DNA of 64,000 bases from Corinectria fuckeliana (lineage: Eukaryota > Ascomycota > Sordariomycetes > Hypocreales > Nectriaceae), in the NCBI GenBank assembly GCA_019137255.1, contig WPDH01000154.1, forward strand, positions 1 to 64,000, written 5' to 3'. Shown one piece after another: positions 1-13,400 of the stretch. The translations under genes and the position numbers were made by a program. Under the pieces are notes generated by a model. That model had not been told where the DNA came from and made no database searches. It saw only the letters and a list, made by a program, of their open reading frames with translations. Position 1 is the first letter of the stretch. Each line of letters opens with the position of its first letter.

Positions 1-189
1 GATATATACTATAAAACTATTATAAAGCTATTATATAGCTAAATCTTATTAGTTACTAGTTATATTATTAACTAAACTAATAAATATAAATAAACTTTAT
101 AACTAAGATATAATTATAACTATAAAGGTTTATTAGATTAAGCTCTATTTAGAGAAGATTTAACTTAGATAGTACTTTAAGTGTTTTTA
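1..189 (-). mobile_element. Left part of RIP-mutated gypsy-like element (outer element of a nest)
   Basis: AT-rich, TpA-rich sequence. Read on the minus strand, one frame gives a segment with TLKVLSKLNL followed by residues like the RNase H tail of Ty3/gypsy polyproteins (family pattern STDKLNLRL...). It would continue the RNase H reading that breaks off at 7936, on the other side of the element at 190-7935. I infer that this is the downstream half of an older element interrupted by a younger one. No target-site duplication is visible, because the flanks are mutated (tttta and aaata). The call rests on a short, mutated match. Confidence 0.4.
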
Positions 190-401
190 TATAAGAGTTA
201 GCTAATTAGAGTAAGATAAAAAGCTTTAAGATAAGTTCTTATATATTATAAGACTTTAACTTAGCAAGCAGTTATAAACTGCTTACTAAGATTATTAAGT
301 AATCCTACTTAGTAGCTTTTATACTCTTAGTATACTCTACTTAGCCTAGTACTAGTTTCTCTTAGGGCTAGTCCTTTAGGCTGTAAGCTTATCTTCTTAT
401 A
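190..401 (-). repeat. 3' LTR of the inner gypsy-like element
   Basis: 212 bp, matching 7724-7935 over the full length. The differences I see are mostly C/T or G/A changes. On the minus strand this copy lies downstream of integrase and beside a purine-rich tract, so it is the 3' LTR. Confidence 0.8.
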
Positions 402-3199
402 ATTACTCTTTTCTCTAGCTATTTAGTCTCTAAATATATAAGTCTATTCTTAGTTATTAAGATTAATATTATTTTATTATTATTATACTACTATCACTTA
501 AGACCTTAGTTATTATAGTAATATAGTAGTTAATTAGTGCTTACTTTATAGCTATTATACAGCTGTTAGCTATAAGGCTTTATATTAATAGTAAGCCTAT
601 TAGTTAGTAGTTTATTAGTAGCTATTAAGCTATAAACTATACTAGTATACTTATTTGTTTTCTTTTTCTTCTTCTTACTTATACTAACTTTTTTATAATA
701 TCTTTTATTATTTAGTTCTCTCTCTCTAAACCTTTATAAGTTATTTCACTTTACTACTTTCTTTTGTTACTTATAACACTTAAACTATTAAAGTATTATT
801 ATTAGTCTACTTGTCTTACTATTACTAATTTATCACTTAGATATCTCTTATTTACATAAGGGATATTTTTTATTAGTTTAATAAAAATACCTCTTTTAAC
901 TAGATGTTTATTAAGAATACCTCTTGCTTTTTTTACTTAATATAAAAAGCTAACTAGTTTAGTCTACTATATATTTATAGTTCTCTTAAAGCTTATTATA
1001 TCTATTATAAGTAATCTAAGTAAAAGTATACTACTATAAGTTTATTAAGTTCTTACTACTTTTTATATATTATTAATATCTTTTAAGATTCTCTTAGAGC
1101 TTTATAGTGTTATAGTAGTCTTCTAGAATAAGTTAACTATATATTACTTTTATAATAACCCTAAAGAGTATTCCTCTAGTTACTAAGTAACCCTTTATAA
1201 GCCTCTATCTAGTATATTATACTAGTATATCTAGTATACTACTAATAAGACTATATCTGCTTTTTAAACTCTTACTAACAGCCTGTCTAGTATTACTAGT
1301 ACTAGTACTAAGAAGTCTAGCTAGTTAACTAAGAAGATACTTAGTTTCTTATTCTAGTTAATTAAGGCTTAGACTACTATTAATACCCTAAGGTTCTACT
1401 AGGATATTAGCCTCTTAGAGGATATTTCTCTAACTAAATTAAATTATTATATTAAGACTGCTTAGCCTTTTTATCTTTATAATAATAGTATTACTCTTAC
1501 TGTTTATATAGTAGTTTTTTAACTACTTTATATATTTATCACTCTTATTACTAATATTAAAAAGAAAACACTCTAGGCTTTTCTTATATCTATTAAGTAT
1601 ACTACTATTTTTACTATTATTAAGGCTTATAACTATAGTATTTAAGCCCTAGTATACTAAGTTAGCTTTCTAAACTAAGAACCTTTTTACTATAAGGCTA
1701 TTAGTAGCCCTTCTTATAATATTAGGTCTAAGTTTAGCAGTTCTAATATTAAGTCTTCTACTCTATCTATTACTATCTTACTTATTACTTACTTACACTC
1801 TGCTTTTATTTCTGTCTCTAATCTTAATAAGACTTCTACTAAGCTTACTATTACTTTACCTATTACTTATATTTATATCACCTCTCTCTTAGCTCTCTTA
1901 TCTCCTATTATTTAGTCTCCTAATAGTATTTAGATCTTAGATAACTTAGAGAGCTTTTAGCTCCCTAATAACCTAGCTTTTAAGCTAGATTTTAACACTT
2001 AGGCCCCTTCTTTAAGGTTAGACCTATTAGCTATCTCTTCTCTTATCACCTAAGCTTTAATAACTTCTTATTATTCTACTAGTCACCTAGATATTACTAA
2101 CCCCCCTTCTGCCTTAGCTTTTACCACCTATAAGTATACTTATAAGACTAAGATCCCTAAGACACCCGCTTAAGTTATTAATTCTAGTAGTAAGTTACTT
2201 TTATCTTTTACTTACCCTCTTAAGCAGGCTAAGTATATACCTCTAAAGATGTATTTTTTAAAGTCTAGTAAGTTAGGTGTTTCTAATATTATATTCTCGC
2301 TTTTTACTTTTTATAGCATCTTAGTAAAAAAGTCTTAGAAGTAATCTTTATTATAGTTTATATTCTTTATAAGACTCTTTTAGCTTTAGGTATTAAGTTA
2401 GCAGCTATTAGTTTTTTAATTAGTAATAACTCTAGTAGTACTTAGCAGTCTATTCTTCTAGTAGTATTTAGCTACTTAGGTGTTACTAGTAATTTATATT
2501 CTTATTATACCTTTAGTATTATAGTTTATCTATTTATTATCTTATTTCTTATATGTTTACTTTCTCTACTTATAATACTACTATACTAACTTTATTATAT
2601 TTTTTAAGTAGGCTACTAGCTCCTAAGTGTTATATTCTACTAGCTATCCTACCTATTTAACTTAGTAGAATATTTATCTTATATCTTTCTTATAGTTAAC
2701 TACTTTCTTAACCTTCTACTTATTATCTTCTTCTTCTAGTTTAGGCAGTTTTAATAGTTCTTTTATACCTAGTTAGCACTTTTTAAACTATAGTTCTAAG
2801 AGTTTAACTAGAAAAATATTATATATTTACTAGTATTATTCTAAAAGGTATACTTAGTATACTTATTTACTAATTCTTTCTACTATTACTACCTTAATAA
2901 ATTTTAATACTAGCTTCTTATATTTAAATTAAAAGTTTCTTATTAATAGCCTAATAGTTTACTTAATCTTATATTTTTATAAGTTATATCACTTATTATA
3001 GTATTTAGCTTATCTCTTTATAGCTTTCTACTATTATTTCTCTATCTTAATATATACTTAGTAAAGTATCTTAATATACTCTTATACTTCTTATATATTT
3101 AACTTAAGGTATTCTAAGGTATATTTTATAACCCTTAGGTAGTATCTATAAAAGGCTTATATAAGAGAAACTCTAATAGTATAATAAGCACTATTATTA

Positions 3200-5750
3200 T
3201 AAGTAAAGACTACTTTTAGAAGCTAAGCTACCTATTAGTATAAGGTGTTATTAGTATACACTTAAAGGTATTTCCTAATAGCTTAGTTAGTCCTCTCTAT
3301 CTGTCTATCTATCTGTGAGTAGTATATAGTAAACAGCTACTAATAGGTTACTTATTCTTTTATTAGGTCTTCTTAAAACTTACTTATAAATAGCTTATCT
3401 CTATTACTAATAATCCCTTTAGGTAAACTATATTTATACTTAATATATTTATATAAGAGCTATACTATTTCTACTATATTAAGTATCTTTTTTATAAGAA
3501 TAAAAAGTATATACTTTATTATATAGTATATAATCACTAGTATAGTATTATATTTCTTATTATTAGCTTAGGTGCTTTTTAGTAGTCTTATAATAAAATT
3601 AATACTAATTTCTTAAAAAGAGTAGGCAGGTATTAGTAGAGATTATAGCTCTCTATAAGGCTTATATCTTAGTATATAAGCGCCTTAGTAATATTAGCAT
3701 CTTAAGGTGTAGTCTTTTATATTATCTAAGATTTAGTTCTAATAGAATTTATATATAATAAGATCTAAGGTTTTTACTACTCTTATATATCTTAAGTGAG
3801 AGTTATTATAATATTAGTAGAGGATTTCCCTTCTTATTATATATTCTTTTAGGATAACTAGTCTTTTTTTAAAGAATAGTATTTCTTACTTATTATAATA
3901 GTAAACTTCTCTTATAGTATTATAAACCTTTACTAACTACTATTAGTAGAATTAATCTCTCTTTTATAATTCTTATACTAGCTCTTTTAGTTTACTTAAA
4001 AGCTAATTAAGAAAGGCTATCTCTCTCTCTATAAGCCTTTTTATAACTAGGCAGAAAATATATTAGTCTAAGATAACTATTATAGTTACTAAAGGTATCT
4101 CTTATAAACTTAGCTTAGCTAGTAATTACTATCTAGTTACTAAGTCTTTAGGTAGTTTACTTCTAGCTTACCTAGCTTAGGTAGTAATAGCTAAGATAGT
4201 AATAAGCTTATCTTTAAGACTAGCTTATATAACTTAAATAAATATATTAACTATCCTATTTTCTACACTCTTAGAGACCTGTATAATTACTTAGTAGAGG
4301 TCTTTTAGTAACTTCCCTGCTAACTTAAGTTTTACTACTAAAGTTAAAAGTATATTTACATATAAGATTTTCTCTACTATATAATCTAGCCTTTATAATA
4401 AGCTGTCCACCAGGTTTATCTTACCTAGCTAGTACTTAATATTAAAGTTAAAAAGTACTAATTTATATACCTATTTAGTAAGCCTTTCTTAAAGGTCTCT
4501 TACTAATACTTTTACTATACTTATAAGAGCTATATAGTCTATTAATAATATAAACTTATTCTTAAGCCCTAAAAGGTAGTAGCTTTAGTATTCTAAGCTC
4601 TTAATAATAGCTAACAGCTCTTACTAGCTAGTAGCCTAGTATTACTCCTCCTCTAAGAGTTTCTTAGACTAGTATACTACTAGGTGCTATTAATTCTTAA
4701 ACAGTTAGGAAAGAATACCTAATATAGTTATACTAAATATATCTATTTTAACTCTTAACTTATATTTTAAGTCCTAATATTAAAGAATAGTCACTAAGTA
4801 GAATACTCTTTTTAGCTTTTAAAATACTACTTTCTTTTTATTTATCTAAGTAAACTCTTTAGTTTTATATCTATTTTAACTACCTTTTAGTATTACTATA
4901 AAAAGTCTTATAATCTTTAAGTATTTACAAATAAACTTTTAGTAGAAATTATAAAACTCTAAGAATACTTATATATCTTTAAAGCTTAGTAAGGTTAGCT
5001 ACTTATTAACTATATAGATCTTACTTAGCTTTATTTTAATACCTTCTTAAGTTACTATATAGCCTAAAAACTTAACTTCTTACTAGTAAAAGGTGCACTT
5101 TAACAGCTTTATATATAGCTAAAAGCTTTATAATCTTTTTAACACCTCTTATATATTCTTTATATATTAATCTTAGGTTATTAAGTAAATTAGAATATTA
5201 TCTAAATATATAATATAAACTATATTTAGTATACTAGCTAGCACTTAGTAAATATATACTTAAAATATTATAAGTATATTTATTAGCCTAAACAGTATAA
5301 TATTATACTTAAAGTGCTTATAGTAAGTTCTAAAGGCAGTCTTCTAGTAATCTTTTAGCTTAATCTAAATCTAATAATATATATCCTATAAATTAATCTT
5401 TAAGATCTATTATATACTTATAAGATAGTCTAGTAAGTCTCTAATTAGAGGCAGTAAGTAATAGTTCTTAATAGTAATCTTATTTAGACCTTAATAATTT
5501 ATATAGAGCTATAAGATCTTATCCTTTTTTAGTATAAACAGGACTAAAGACCTAGCCTTACTAACTAAGAGGCTAATATGCTTACTTATAATATTCTTAG
5601 TAATATACTTATAGAGGACTTTTTGCTGCTTTCTATTATAAGAGTATAAAAGTCTATAAGATAGTATTTTACCTTTCTTTAGTTTAATTATATACTTTAC
5701 ACCCTCTAAGATTAGAATCTCTTTTACTATAGATTTACTAAACACTCTTT
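3200..5750 (-). pseudogene. pol: Reverse transcriptase-RNase H-integrase remnant (gypsy pol)
   Basis: The longest open stretch (5509-5745) reads as the RT N-terminus and ends in RSLVLFILKKDKIL, the degenerate form of SPVLFVKKKDG. Reading on, the next conserved segments are CIDYRGLN-like, then YLLPLIRDLLDYL, then Y-L-D-N at 5197-5208 (ancestral YLDD active site). Around 4.4 kb YQLGKINLVDSLL matches the end of gypsy RNase H (YRPGKxNxADxLSR). At 3291-3320 SQIDRQIERTN matches the integrase TDGQTERxNQ motif, and the next codon is TAA where CAA is expected. Stops interrupt every domain, so no product is made. Confidence 0.85.
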
Positions 5751-7723
5751 TAAACTCTTTAAGTTCTAGTAGTAAGATCCCTAACCTTATATTTACTTTT
5801 TTGTCTAAAATAGCTATTAGCTGCTTATCTAGTGATAATATGCTATATATATATATAATATAAGCAGGTTCTTCTCTCTCTACTAGCTTCTCTATAAAGA
5901 TTATAATATCTATAAGAGTAATAAGCTTATAGCTCTATAAGTATATATAAGTATTAATAAGAATTTTGTTTTTTTCTATAAAATCTAAAGACAAAAGTAG
6001 GTTACTAGCCTCTTTAGGGTACTATACCTTTATAAATAGTTATCTAACCTTCTATAAGTATCTTTAGAAGTTAATTAGAAAGAATATTAACTAGTAGACC
6101 TGCTTAGTAGGTATAGTTACTTTGTTAAAGCTAGATAGGCTTAGTACCTTCTAATCTCTAGTTACCTTAAGGCTTAACCTCTTAATTAGTCTTATACTAA
6201 TAAGATTAACTTAAGTGCTAATATTTATATTTATATAAACTACTTTTTTAGTATACACTTATAAAGTAATTACTCTTTCTTAAATAATATACTTAATTAG
6301 TATTATTTTTAGTACTAGCACTAAGGTTTTAATAGTATTCTTAGCACTTACTTATTTCCTAAGGAGTTTAATTCTTTTACTTATATACTTGTAAATTATA
6401 CTTTTACTAGAGGTAAGCTTAGCATCTAGTTAGTATTAATACTAGGGTTTTTTTTAGCCGCCTAGTAATCTCTTACTAAATATCTAGTCTTATTATAATT
6501 ATAATACTACACCTCTAGTTAGTTAGTTAATCCTCTACTATATATAGAGTAGTCTACTAATAGGTTAGCTAGAGGTAAGTTCTTAAATAGTTAAAAGTAT
6601 ATATAATTTCTTATATTATTTTACATTTCTTTAGGGTTTTAGCTTTTAGCTTATCTTATATTAGTAGTCTTTTTAGACCTCTTTTAGGTGTGGTTACTAG
6701 GTTTATATTTTTGTTTTTTACTTTAGAACTTATAGTTATATTAGATATATAATTATAGCCTCTCTGCCTTATTAGCTATATCTTATACTTATAGAAGATT
6801 AACCTTTTAACAGTCTATTTCTCTTTTCAGCTAGTTCTTAAGCTTGTGATAATATTAGTAAGCTAGGTTTACTTAGTCTTTAAGGTCTAAAGTACTTATA
6901 AAGGTATATAAGGCAGTCTATAAGTTAAAATAGTTTATTAGCAACTAGTTATTATACTATTAGATCTCTATTAATTTGTCTTATAATTACCTCTCTTATA
7001 AGCTTATATTAATATATCTCTTATAAATAAAGTTAAGATAGTTCTACTAGGTTAAGTTAATAAGATTCCTCTTATAGTTATACTATTTAGTCTATCTAGT
7101 TATATAAAGCTTAGTTATAAACTATTTGATTTTTTATATATTAGTACAGTTAAGTTAAAAGCTATTTTCTAACTTTATAGTATAAATCTAGTTATTAACC
7201 TTTACCTTTATAGTATTCTTAAGTAGTATTATATAGTTATAAGTAAGGGGTTTTTTCTAATCTTACTTAAGGTTACTTATAGGGTGTTAAACTAGTTAGT
7301 ATATCAGCTCTGTTTATACTACCTGCTATTTAGCTAAGATCTTTAAGAAATCCTATATATCTAAGCTATATACTAATATTAGAGTTTACTACTCTTATAT
7401 CACTAGTTAATCACTAAGAATCCACCTATATAACCTAGGTGGCAGCTCTACTAATAGGTTATAATCACTTTTAGACCTCTTATATTAGGTTTTTTAGCTC
7501 TCCTTCTTAATATCTTTTAGCTCTAGTTTATACACTAGTTTTACTAACTTAATTATTTCTAGTATAATTTATTCTGTTTATAATAGTTTTATCACTTAGT
7601 ATATACCACTTATAACATAACCTAGTGTTAGTATATAACTTATTTAAGCTAGGGTTTATTAGAGGTTTATTATTATCTTTCTATTTATGCTAATCACTTA
7701 AGTAGGTAAAAAAGTTAAAAAAT

Positions 7724-7935
7724 TATAAGAGTTAGCTAATTAGGGTAAGATAGAAAGCTCTAAGGTAGGTATTTATATATTATAAGACTTTAACTTAGTA
7801 AGTAGTTATAAACTACTTACTAAGATCACTAAGTAATCTTACTTAGTAGCTCTTATACTCTTAGTATACTCTACCCAGCTTAGTACTAGTTTCTTCTAAG
7901 GCTAGTCTTTTAGGCTGTGAGCTTATCTTCTTATA
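7724..7935 (-). repeat. 5' LTR of the inner gypsy-like element
   Basis: Second 212-bp copy of the LTR, upstream of gag/pol on the minus strand. It keeps a few more G and C than the left copy (for example ctaattaggg and ctacccagc), so the two copies were mutated independently. No primer-binding site can be assigned next to it. Confidence 0.8.
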
Positions 7936-9100
7936 AAATAGTAAAGTAATTAGTAAGTATAATTATCTTATCTCTTTAAGTTAACTAGATTATTATCTAG
8001 GCTTTTTAGCATATCTAGACTAGGTATACTATTTTTATTTTTATTAGCTAGTAGTTCTTTTTAGCATCTTATAAAGCTTAGCTAAGATATATAATAAGTT
8101 AAATAACTATAAATAAGATCTTACTAACTTAGTCCTAAATATATATAAAGTCTAAATAGTATATTATACTTCTTATATCTTATTCTTTTAATATATCTAG
8201 CTATATAAAAAGTTTTATATTTAGGTTAAAATAATAAAGTGACTTTATATTAGCTAGTTTATTTATAATTTTATAAAAACTGTTAATTTTCTCTAAGGTT
8301 CTTATAAACTTAGCTTTTATTATATAGCTAGCTTATTTTTAGCTAGTTACTATCTTACCTAATTCTTATCTTTTAGTAAGTATACTAGTTTTCTTAGCTT
8401 ATAGTAGTTTAATTATTTTAGTAAATCTTAAGATTAAATACTAAAGCTATCTAACTATACTAATTTATTTCTTAAGTTATTATAAGTTAGTTAAAAACTT
8501 AATATTTCTTAAGGCTGTTATCTGCTCTTAAGTGTTAAAAAGACCTAGTTTATCTACCTAAAATCCTAGTAGTTAAATAAAAAAATACCTTAAGAAGGCT
8601 TTCTTAGCTAAAAGAGTAATATTCTTTTCTTAGAATAGCTAAAAGATAGTGTGTAAGTATCTTAAATATTTTATATTATTATCTAAGAAGATAATAATAT
8701 TATTAATAAATACTATAGTAAAAGCTTAGTATAGTTAGAGCAGTTAGTCTATAAAGTGTTAAATATATACTAAGAAGTTTTTAAATCTTATTAGGGCTAT
8801 CTTAAATTGTTTTAATTCTTAATAACTAACTACTATAAAGTGATCTTAGTATTTAAGATATACTAGAAACTAGTAAAAAAATAACTAGGTATTAATAATA
8901 CTAATATGTTATTTCCTTTAGAGTTTACTAAGAATATTTCCTTATAAGAGTATTAAGTAAGCATTTAGAATTATTATATTATTTAGAGCTTATAAGTTTA
9001 CTATTATATATTCTTTCTTTTTACTAGCTACTATTTGCTATACTATAAAAACAGAGCTTATAAATAGTATTAGTTTTATAACCTACTTTATTTATTCTTA
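7936..9100 (-). pseudogene. pol: Reverse transcriptase-RNase H remnant of the outer gypsy-like element
   Basis: The minus strand reads AFTIVFINNIIIFLDNNIKYL-like residues, with F-I-N-N at 8699-8710 in place of the FIDD active site. KKAFLRY and LLGF*VDKLGLFNT follow, as in gypsy RT thumb segments. Further on, KLFI*LDILKE, YHLD-like and ALxDAxxNY segments match RNase H of the same class. The reading ends in IIILTNYFTI (pattern VLTDHSAT) exactly where the inner element's LTR begins at 7935. Every stop can be explained as CAA/CAG to TAA/TAG, and D to N by G to A. Confidence 0.75.
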
Positions 9101-12100
9101 GTTATATAGTTAGTTAAATATAGCATCTAGAAAGTCTCTTCTCTTTTTTCTTAATAAGTAAAGTTATAATCCTAGTTTTTATTAGTGCTAGTTATTTACT
9201 AAGAGTATCTTTATATACTTATACTTAAGTACTATTATTTCCTCTTAGTTTACTTAAATACTAGTATATTTTTATATAAGACCTTAGACTTATTATATAA
9301 AGCTGGTTTAGTTATTATAGATTCTTACTCTCTCTACTATTTTAACTTTTAAGAGAGTCTTATCTCTAAATATACCTAGTTTAGTATTTAGATTTAGACT
9401 AGCATTTTAGAACCTTATACTAGGTTTCTAGTCAGGTTTATTATTAGTTAAAGTTATAGCTTTTTAGGTTAAGTATTTAAGCTTATAAGTTATTAGTACT
9501 ATATTTTTATATTTAGTAAGTAGGTCATCTTAGTTAGCTTTTTTAATAGAGTTTTTATTCTTAACTAGTTTTAAAATCCCTAGTTATTAGTTCTTTTAGA
9601 TTATTAGTAGCTTTTACCTATTATTTATTATAAAGACTACCTTAAGCTGTCTTATAATAGCTCTAATAATATCTTAACTTTATAAGTTAAGAAGAAAGTC
9701 TTAGCCTTTTAAGACACCTAGTATACTTACTTATACTACTTTACCACTTTTAGGAGGGATTATAATATATATATTATTTTTCACTAGATATTTATAAGAT
9801 CTTATATAAGTATACACTAAGGCAGGTAAGTATAGCTTATTAGCTATACCTACTTACACTTCCTGCTAAGTGTTAATAATATTAACCCTATAGGTAGTAT
9901 TAAATTCTTAGCCTAAAAGTAGTCCTACTAATAGTTCTAGTATAACTTAGGCTTTAATATAAACCTTTACTACTATATATTCTCTTATATAGTAGCCTAG
10001 TAAGTATACTATAAATATTACTTATTCTTTTATTTTATTTTAGCTTATACTACTAAGCTTAGCCTAATATTCTCTAGTAAAAATTATATCTAGAAAGAAC
10101 TAGAGTATCTCTTAGCTAACTACTAAGTGTGTTATACTTATATTTATATAGATCTTTTATCACTTAGTTCTATTTAGAGTGGCTTTTACTTATACTTATA
10201 TATAGCTATACTTTAAGAGATATTATAAGTTTAGTTTCTCTTCTTATAGTATACACTTAATAATAGTAGGGATTTACTTAGGTTTATAAGTAAGATAGAC
10301 TAAGTCTTATAGTAAAACTAAGCAGTAGTTACTAATATTTAGGATAAATTCTTTAGTACTATTTTAGCTTTTTATAGTTTTCTAGATAAATTTATATACT
10401 TTAAGTGTATTATATAAGAATTCTAGGTAGTCTTATAGTTCTTTTATGTTTATATTATATTCTTTTACTATTATATAAGCTACTTTATCTAGGTTTTAAA
10501 ATTCTTTCTTTATAAAGAAGGCTTATACTTATTTCTAAGAGATATAATACCCTCTAAGCTTATCTAGCTAGATATTATTAAATATATAAAATATCTAAGT
10601 GTTTATATTTCTACTGCTAAGCTAGCTAAGATATATAATTATAAGGTGAAGAGCTAATACTAAAAGCAGGGCTGTATTTTAGGCTAAAGTTCTAGTAGTT
10701 ATTACTATATTTTTAGATAGTAAGAGTAATATAAATCTTACCTAGTTTTAGGTTAGTACTAAGCTAGGGTTTTATCCTTCTAGGGGGGTAAGTAAGAGTA
10801 TATATATATACTCTTATTAATAGTTATTTTATTATAAGGTAAAAGTCTTATTATTCCTTATTTATAGTATTATACTAGTTATATTACTATATAGTGCTTA
10901 AGAGTATATTATCTTAAGTTCTTAAGGGGTTATACTAGCTTAATTTCCTATTAGAGTGTGGTATTTCCCTTTAAGAAGGTGGCTCTAACTTTTAGCAGTT
11001 ACTTAGATATAAAAGTTTAATATATAAAGCTTATTTACTTCCGCCTAGTTATTAATAGACTAGTAGGATACTAAATAGCTTATAACCTTCTAGAGATAAA
11101 TATTAAGTTTATTAAATATAAGATTAGTAAAATAGTTAGGTAAGTATTTAGCTACTTATATTATATATTTAACTTTAGATATTTAGTTTTAGAAGTCTAC
11201 TTAGTTAGTAATATCTTAGATAGTAAACATCTTTTTATCTAAGGTGTTTATTATAACTTCTAGCTGGGTTTTAAAGTAGGTTTAGATAAGGTTAATCTAT
11301 AGGTTAATTTCTTTATAACTACTTTAAAGTGCTACCTATTAATTATCACTTAGGTTGCTAATATACTAGTCTAAGACTAGCCTAAAAAGTAGATAAGGTA
11401 TATTTTAAACTAGTATTATTTTATAATCTAGTCTTTATACTATATATCTTTCTAGGGTGTTTATAAAGCAAGAGGTGCTTTTTTAAATAAGGTTCTTATT
11501 ATCTAGTTTTATATTATTAAACAAGTTATTATATATATCTACTAGCTAGAACTTTTCTACCTCTTTAAGTTAGAATTAAATATATAGTATTAAGATAGTA
11601 TTTAGCTAAGTCTAGCTAAGAAGGTTATATAAATCCTTTATAGTAATAAGAGTGTCTTATATTAGTTAGCAGTTTAGCAGCTCTCTTATACTTAAGGCTA
11701 ATTCTATTAGTATTTTAACTATTATTATTAAGAGTTACTAGTCTACTATTATAAGTTCTTTATTTCTAGTTAGCTAAAAGGTTATATTAAACTTAGTAAG
11801 AGCTAGTCTACCTTATAAATTAGTTATTAAGTAAAGAGCATCCTAGTATCACTAGGGGACTAAAAGTTATAGTAAGTTTACTAGGTTAGTAAATTAAGAT
11901 TTAGGTTTAGGTTTAATATCCTAAGTATAAAGTCACTAGGTGAGGTTATTAATAGCTAGGTTACTTACTAGTTGTTAGGTAAAAAGAAAAGGTTATAGTA
12001 AAATAGGAAAGGTCTTAAAAAGTATTAAGCTAGTTATCCTAAAGGAGCTAGTAGGTGGTTTCTAGTTTTAGTATTATAAGAGATTATTTAGTAGTAATAG

Positions 12101-12600
12101 TAGAAGTTAATATTTCTGCCTGTTTAGGTAGTGAAATAGTTTTTTATAGTTTTTAACCTGTCTTTTATTATTTAATCACTATATAATTCCTTTTTTAACT
12201 CTAATATATAGACTTATTCTCTAAAAGATAAAGATTATAAGAGATTTAATTATCTTCTTAGGGTTAGGTCTATAGTAAGAATAAGAAAGAAAAGAATAGT
12301 TAAGTCCTAATTGCTAGTATTATTCTAAAAGGTATTATTCTTATATTTATATGTTATTCTCCTAGTAGATTTGTTTAAGTATCTTAAGAGAAAAGTAGTA
12401 TTAGCAGCTAAGAATCTCTTAGTATACTATAAGAAGTTTCTAACTAAGATATAAGTCTAAAGCTATCTAAAAGGTGTGTAAATATAAGTAATATAATTAC
12501 TACTATTTAATATAAAATTAACTAAATTAGGGATTTATAAAGTAAATACTACTAAGAGGGAGATTCCCTACTTATATAATTAAGATACCTTAGGCTAGTA
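7936..12600 (-). mobile_element. Second gypsy-like element, right (5') part, RIP-inactivated
   Basis: AT-rich RIP-type DNA with a recognisable pol remnant at its left end (7936-9100, minus strand). The rest, to about 12.6 kb, should hold protease and gag, but I cannot read a convincing motif there. No LTR pair is found inside the window; the missing 3' half is probably at 1-189 and beyond the left edge. The right limit is set only by the change in base composition near 12.65 kb. Confidence 0.55.
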
Positions 12601-12649
12601 AGCAGGATAGTAAGATAATAGATTAATACCTTTTCTAGCTATTCTAAAG

Positions 12650-13270
12650 AAGGTTTTCCCTTATATAGGGAAAGTCTTAGGGCACTCTTAGGGAACTCCC
12701 TAAGAGTATTTAAGGACTTTCTCTTAGCCTTCTTTAGGACTGCCTTAGGATTTCCTAGAGCTCTCTTAAGACTAATTAGTAGGAAATCCCCTCTCCTGTT
12801 ATAGCCACTCCCTAGTGGCTTCTTTCTAGATTATAGCTATTTAGCCACCAGCTTATTCTGTAATAATATCTAGGCTAATCTTATATAAGCTAAGAGAAAG
12901 AGATAAGCTAAGAAGAAGAGTATTACTACTTTAAGAGAGAAGTCTACTACTCCTATAAGAGCAGTATAAACTATCTCCTGTTCTATGTATATTACACAGA
13001 TAAGTAAGAATAGTATAGCAGGTCTCTACTAAGACTAGGTGAATACTACAGCAGGTAGCTACACAGCTTATACCTGTATATATAAGATATGTAAAGCCCT
13101 ACTGTTTACTGCTGTTACTACTGCTTATACCCTAGTGAAGGCTCTCTAGCAAGAGAGGGGTGCTAATAATATAAGTGCGAGTTAGTTTTATAGTGTGTAT
13201 ATAAGCTGACTACCTAGAAATATAAGGTTAAAGAAAAAGAAAGAAAAATTAAGTTATAGTAAGAGGTTTT
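12650..13270. other. Less mutated block at the edge of the AT-rich region, no gene seen
   Basis: G+C is clearly higher here than on the left, and CA/TG dinucleotides reappear. It contains small palindromes, such as a 22-bp one at 12685-12706 (arms ctcttaggg/ccctaagag) and gccac...gtggc near 12804-12819. A TATA-like stretch lies near 13078. It could be the LTR or untranslated leader of the outer element, which would read leftwards from here. No second copy exists in the window to prove this. Confidence 0.35.
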
Positions 13271-13280
13271 TTAGGATGTA

Positions 13281-13317
13281 ATTAGGGGTATATAACCTTA
13301 GGTTATATACCTCTAAT
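13281..13317. repeat. Near-perfect palindrome
   Basis: Arms of 17 bp (attaggggtatataacc and its complement, one mismatch) around a 3-bp centre. It lies at the boundary between RIP-type DNA and the next GC-richer block, so it may be the end of a mobile element. Function unknown. Confidence 0.6.
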
Positions 13318-13400
13318 CCTAATATCTTTATAAATACGCATAACAGGATTATATAAGGGCGTACTATATATATTAATTCTGGTGGGGAAAATAGAAACTT

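Larger units (their letters stand above)
190..7935 (-). mobile_element. Ty3/gypsy-like LTR retrotransposon, RIP-inactivated
   Basis: Two direct repeats of 212 bp (190-401 and 7724-7935) bound a 7.7-kb unit. Each begins tataagag and ends cttcttata, as expected of TG...CA ends whose CA/TG became TA. Inside, on the minus strand, reverse transcriptase (about 5.75-4.9 kb), RNase H (about 4.9-4.3 kb) and integrase (about 3.3 kb) occur in Ty3/gypsy order. A purine-rich tract on the minus strand (about 403-420) lies directly beside the left LTR, fitting a polypurine tract and making the left copy the 3' LTR. All frames are full of stops that could come from CAA/CAG or TGG codons, and CpA/TpG are almost absent, so it is dead by RIP. 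Confidence 0.85.
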
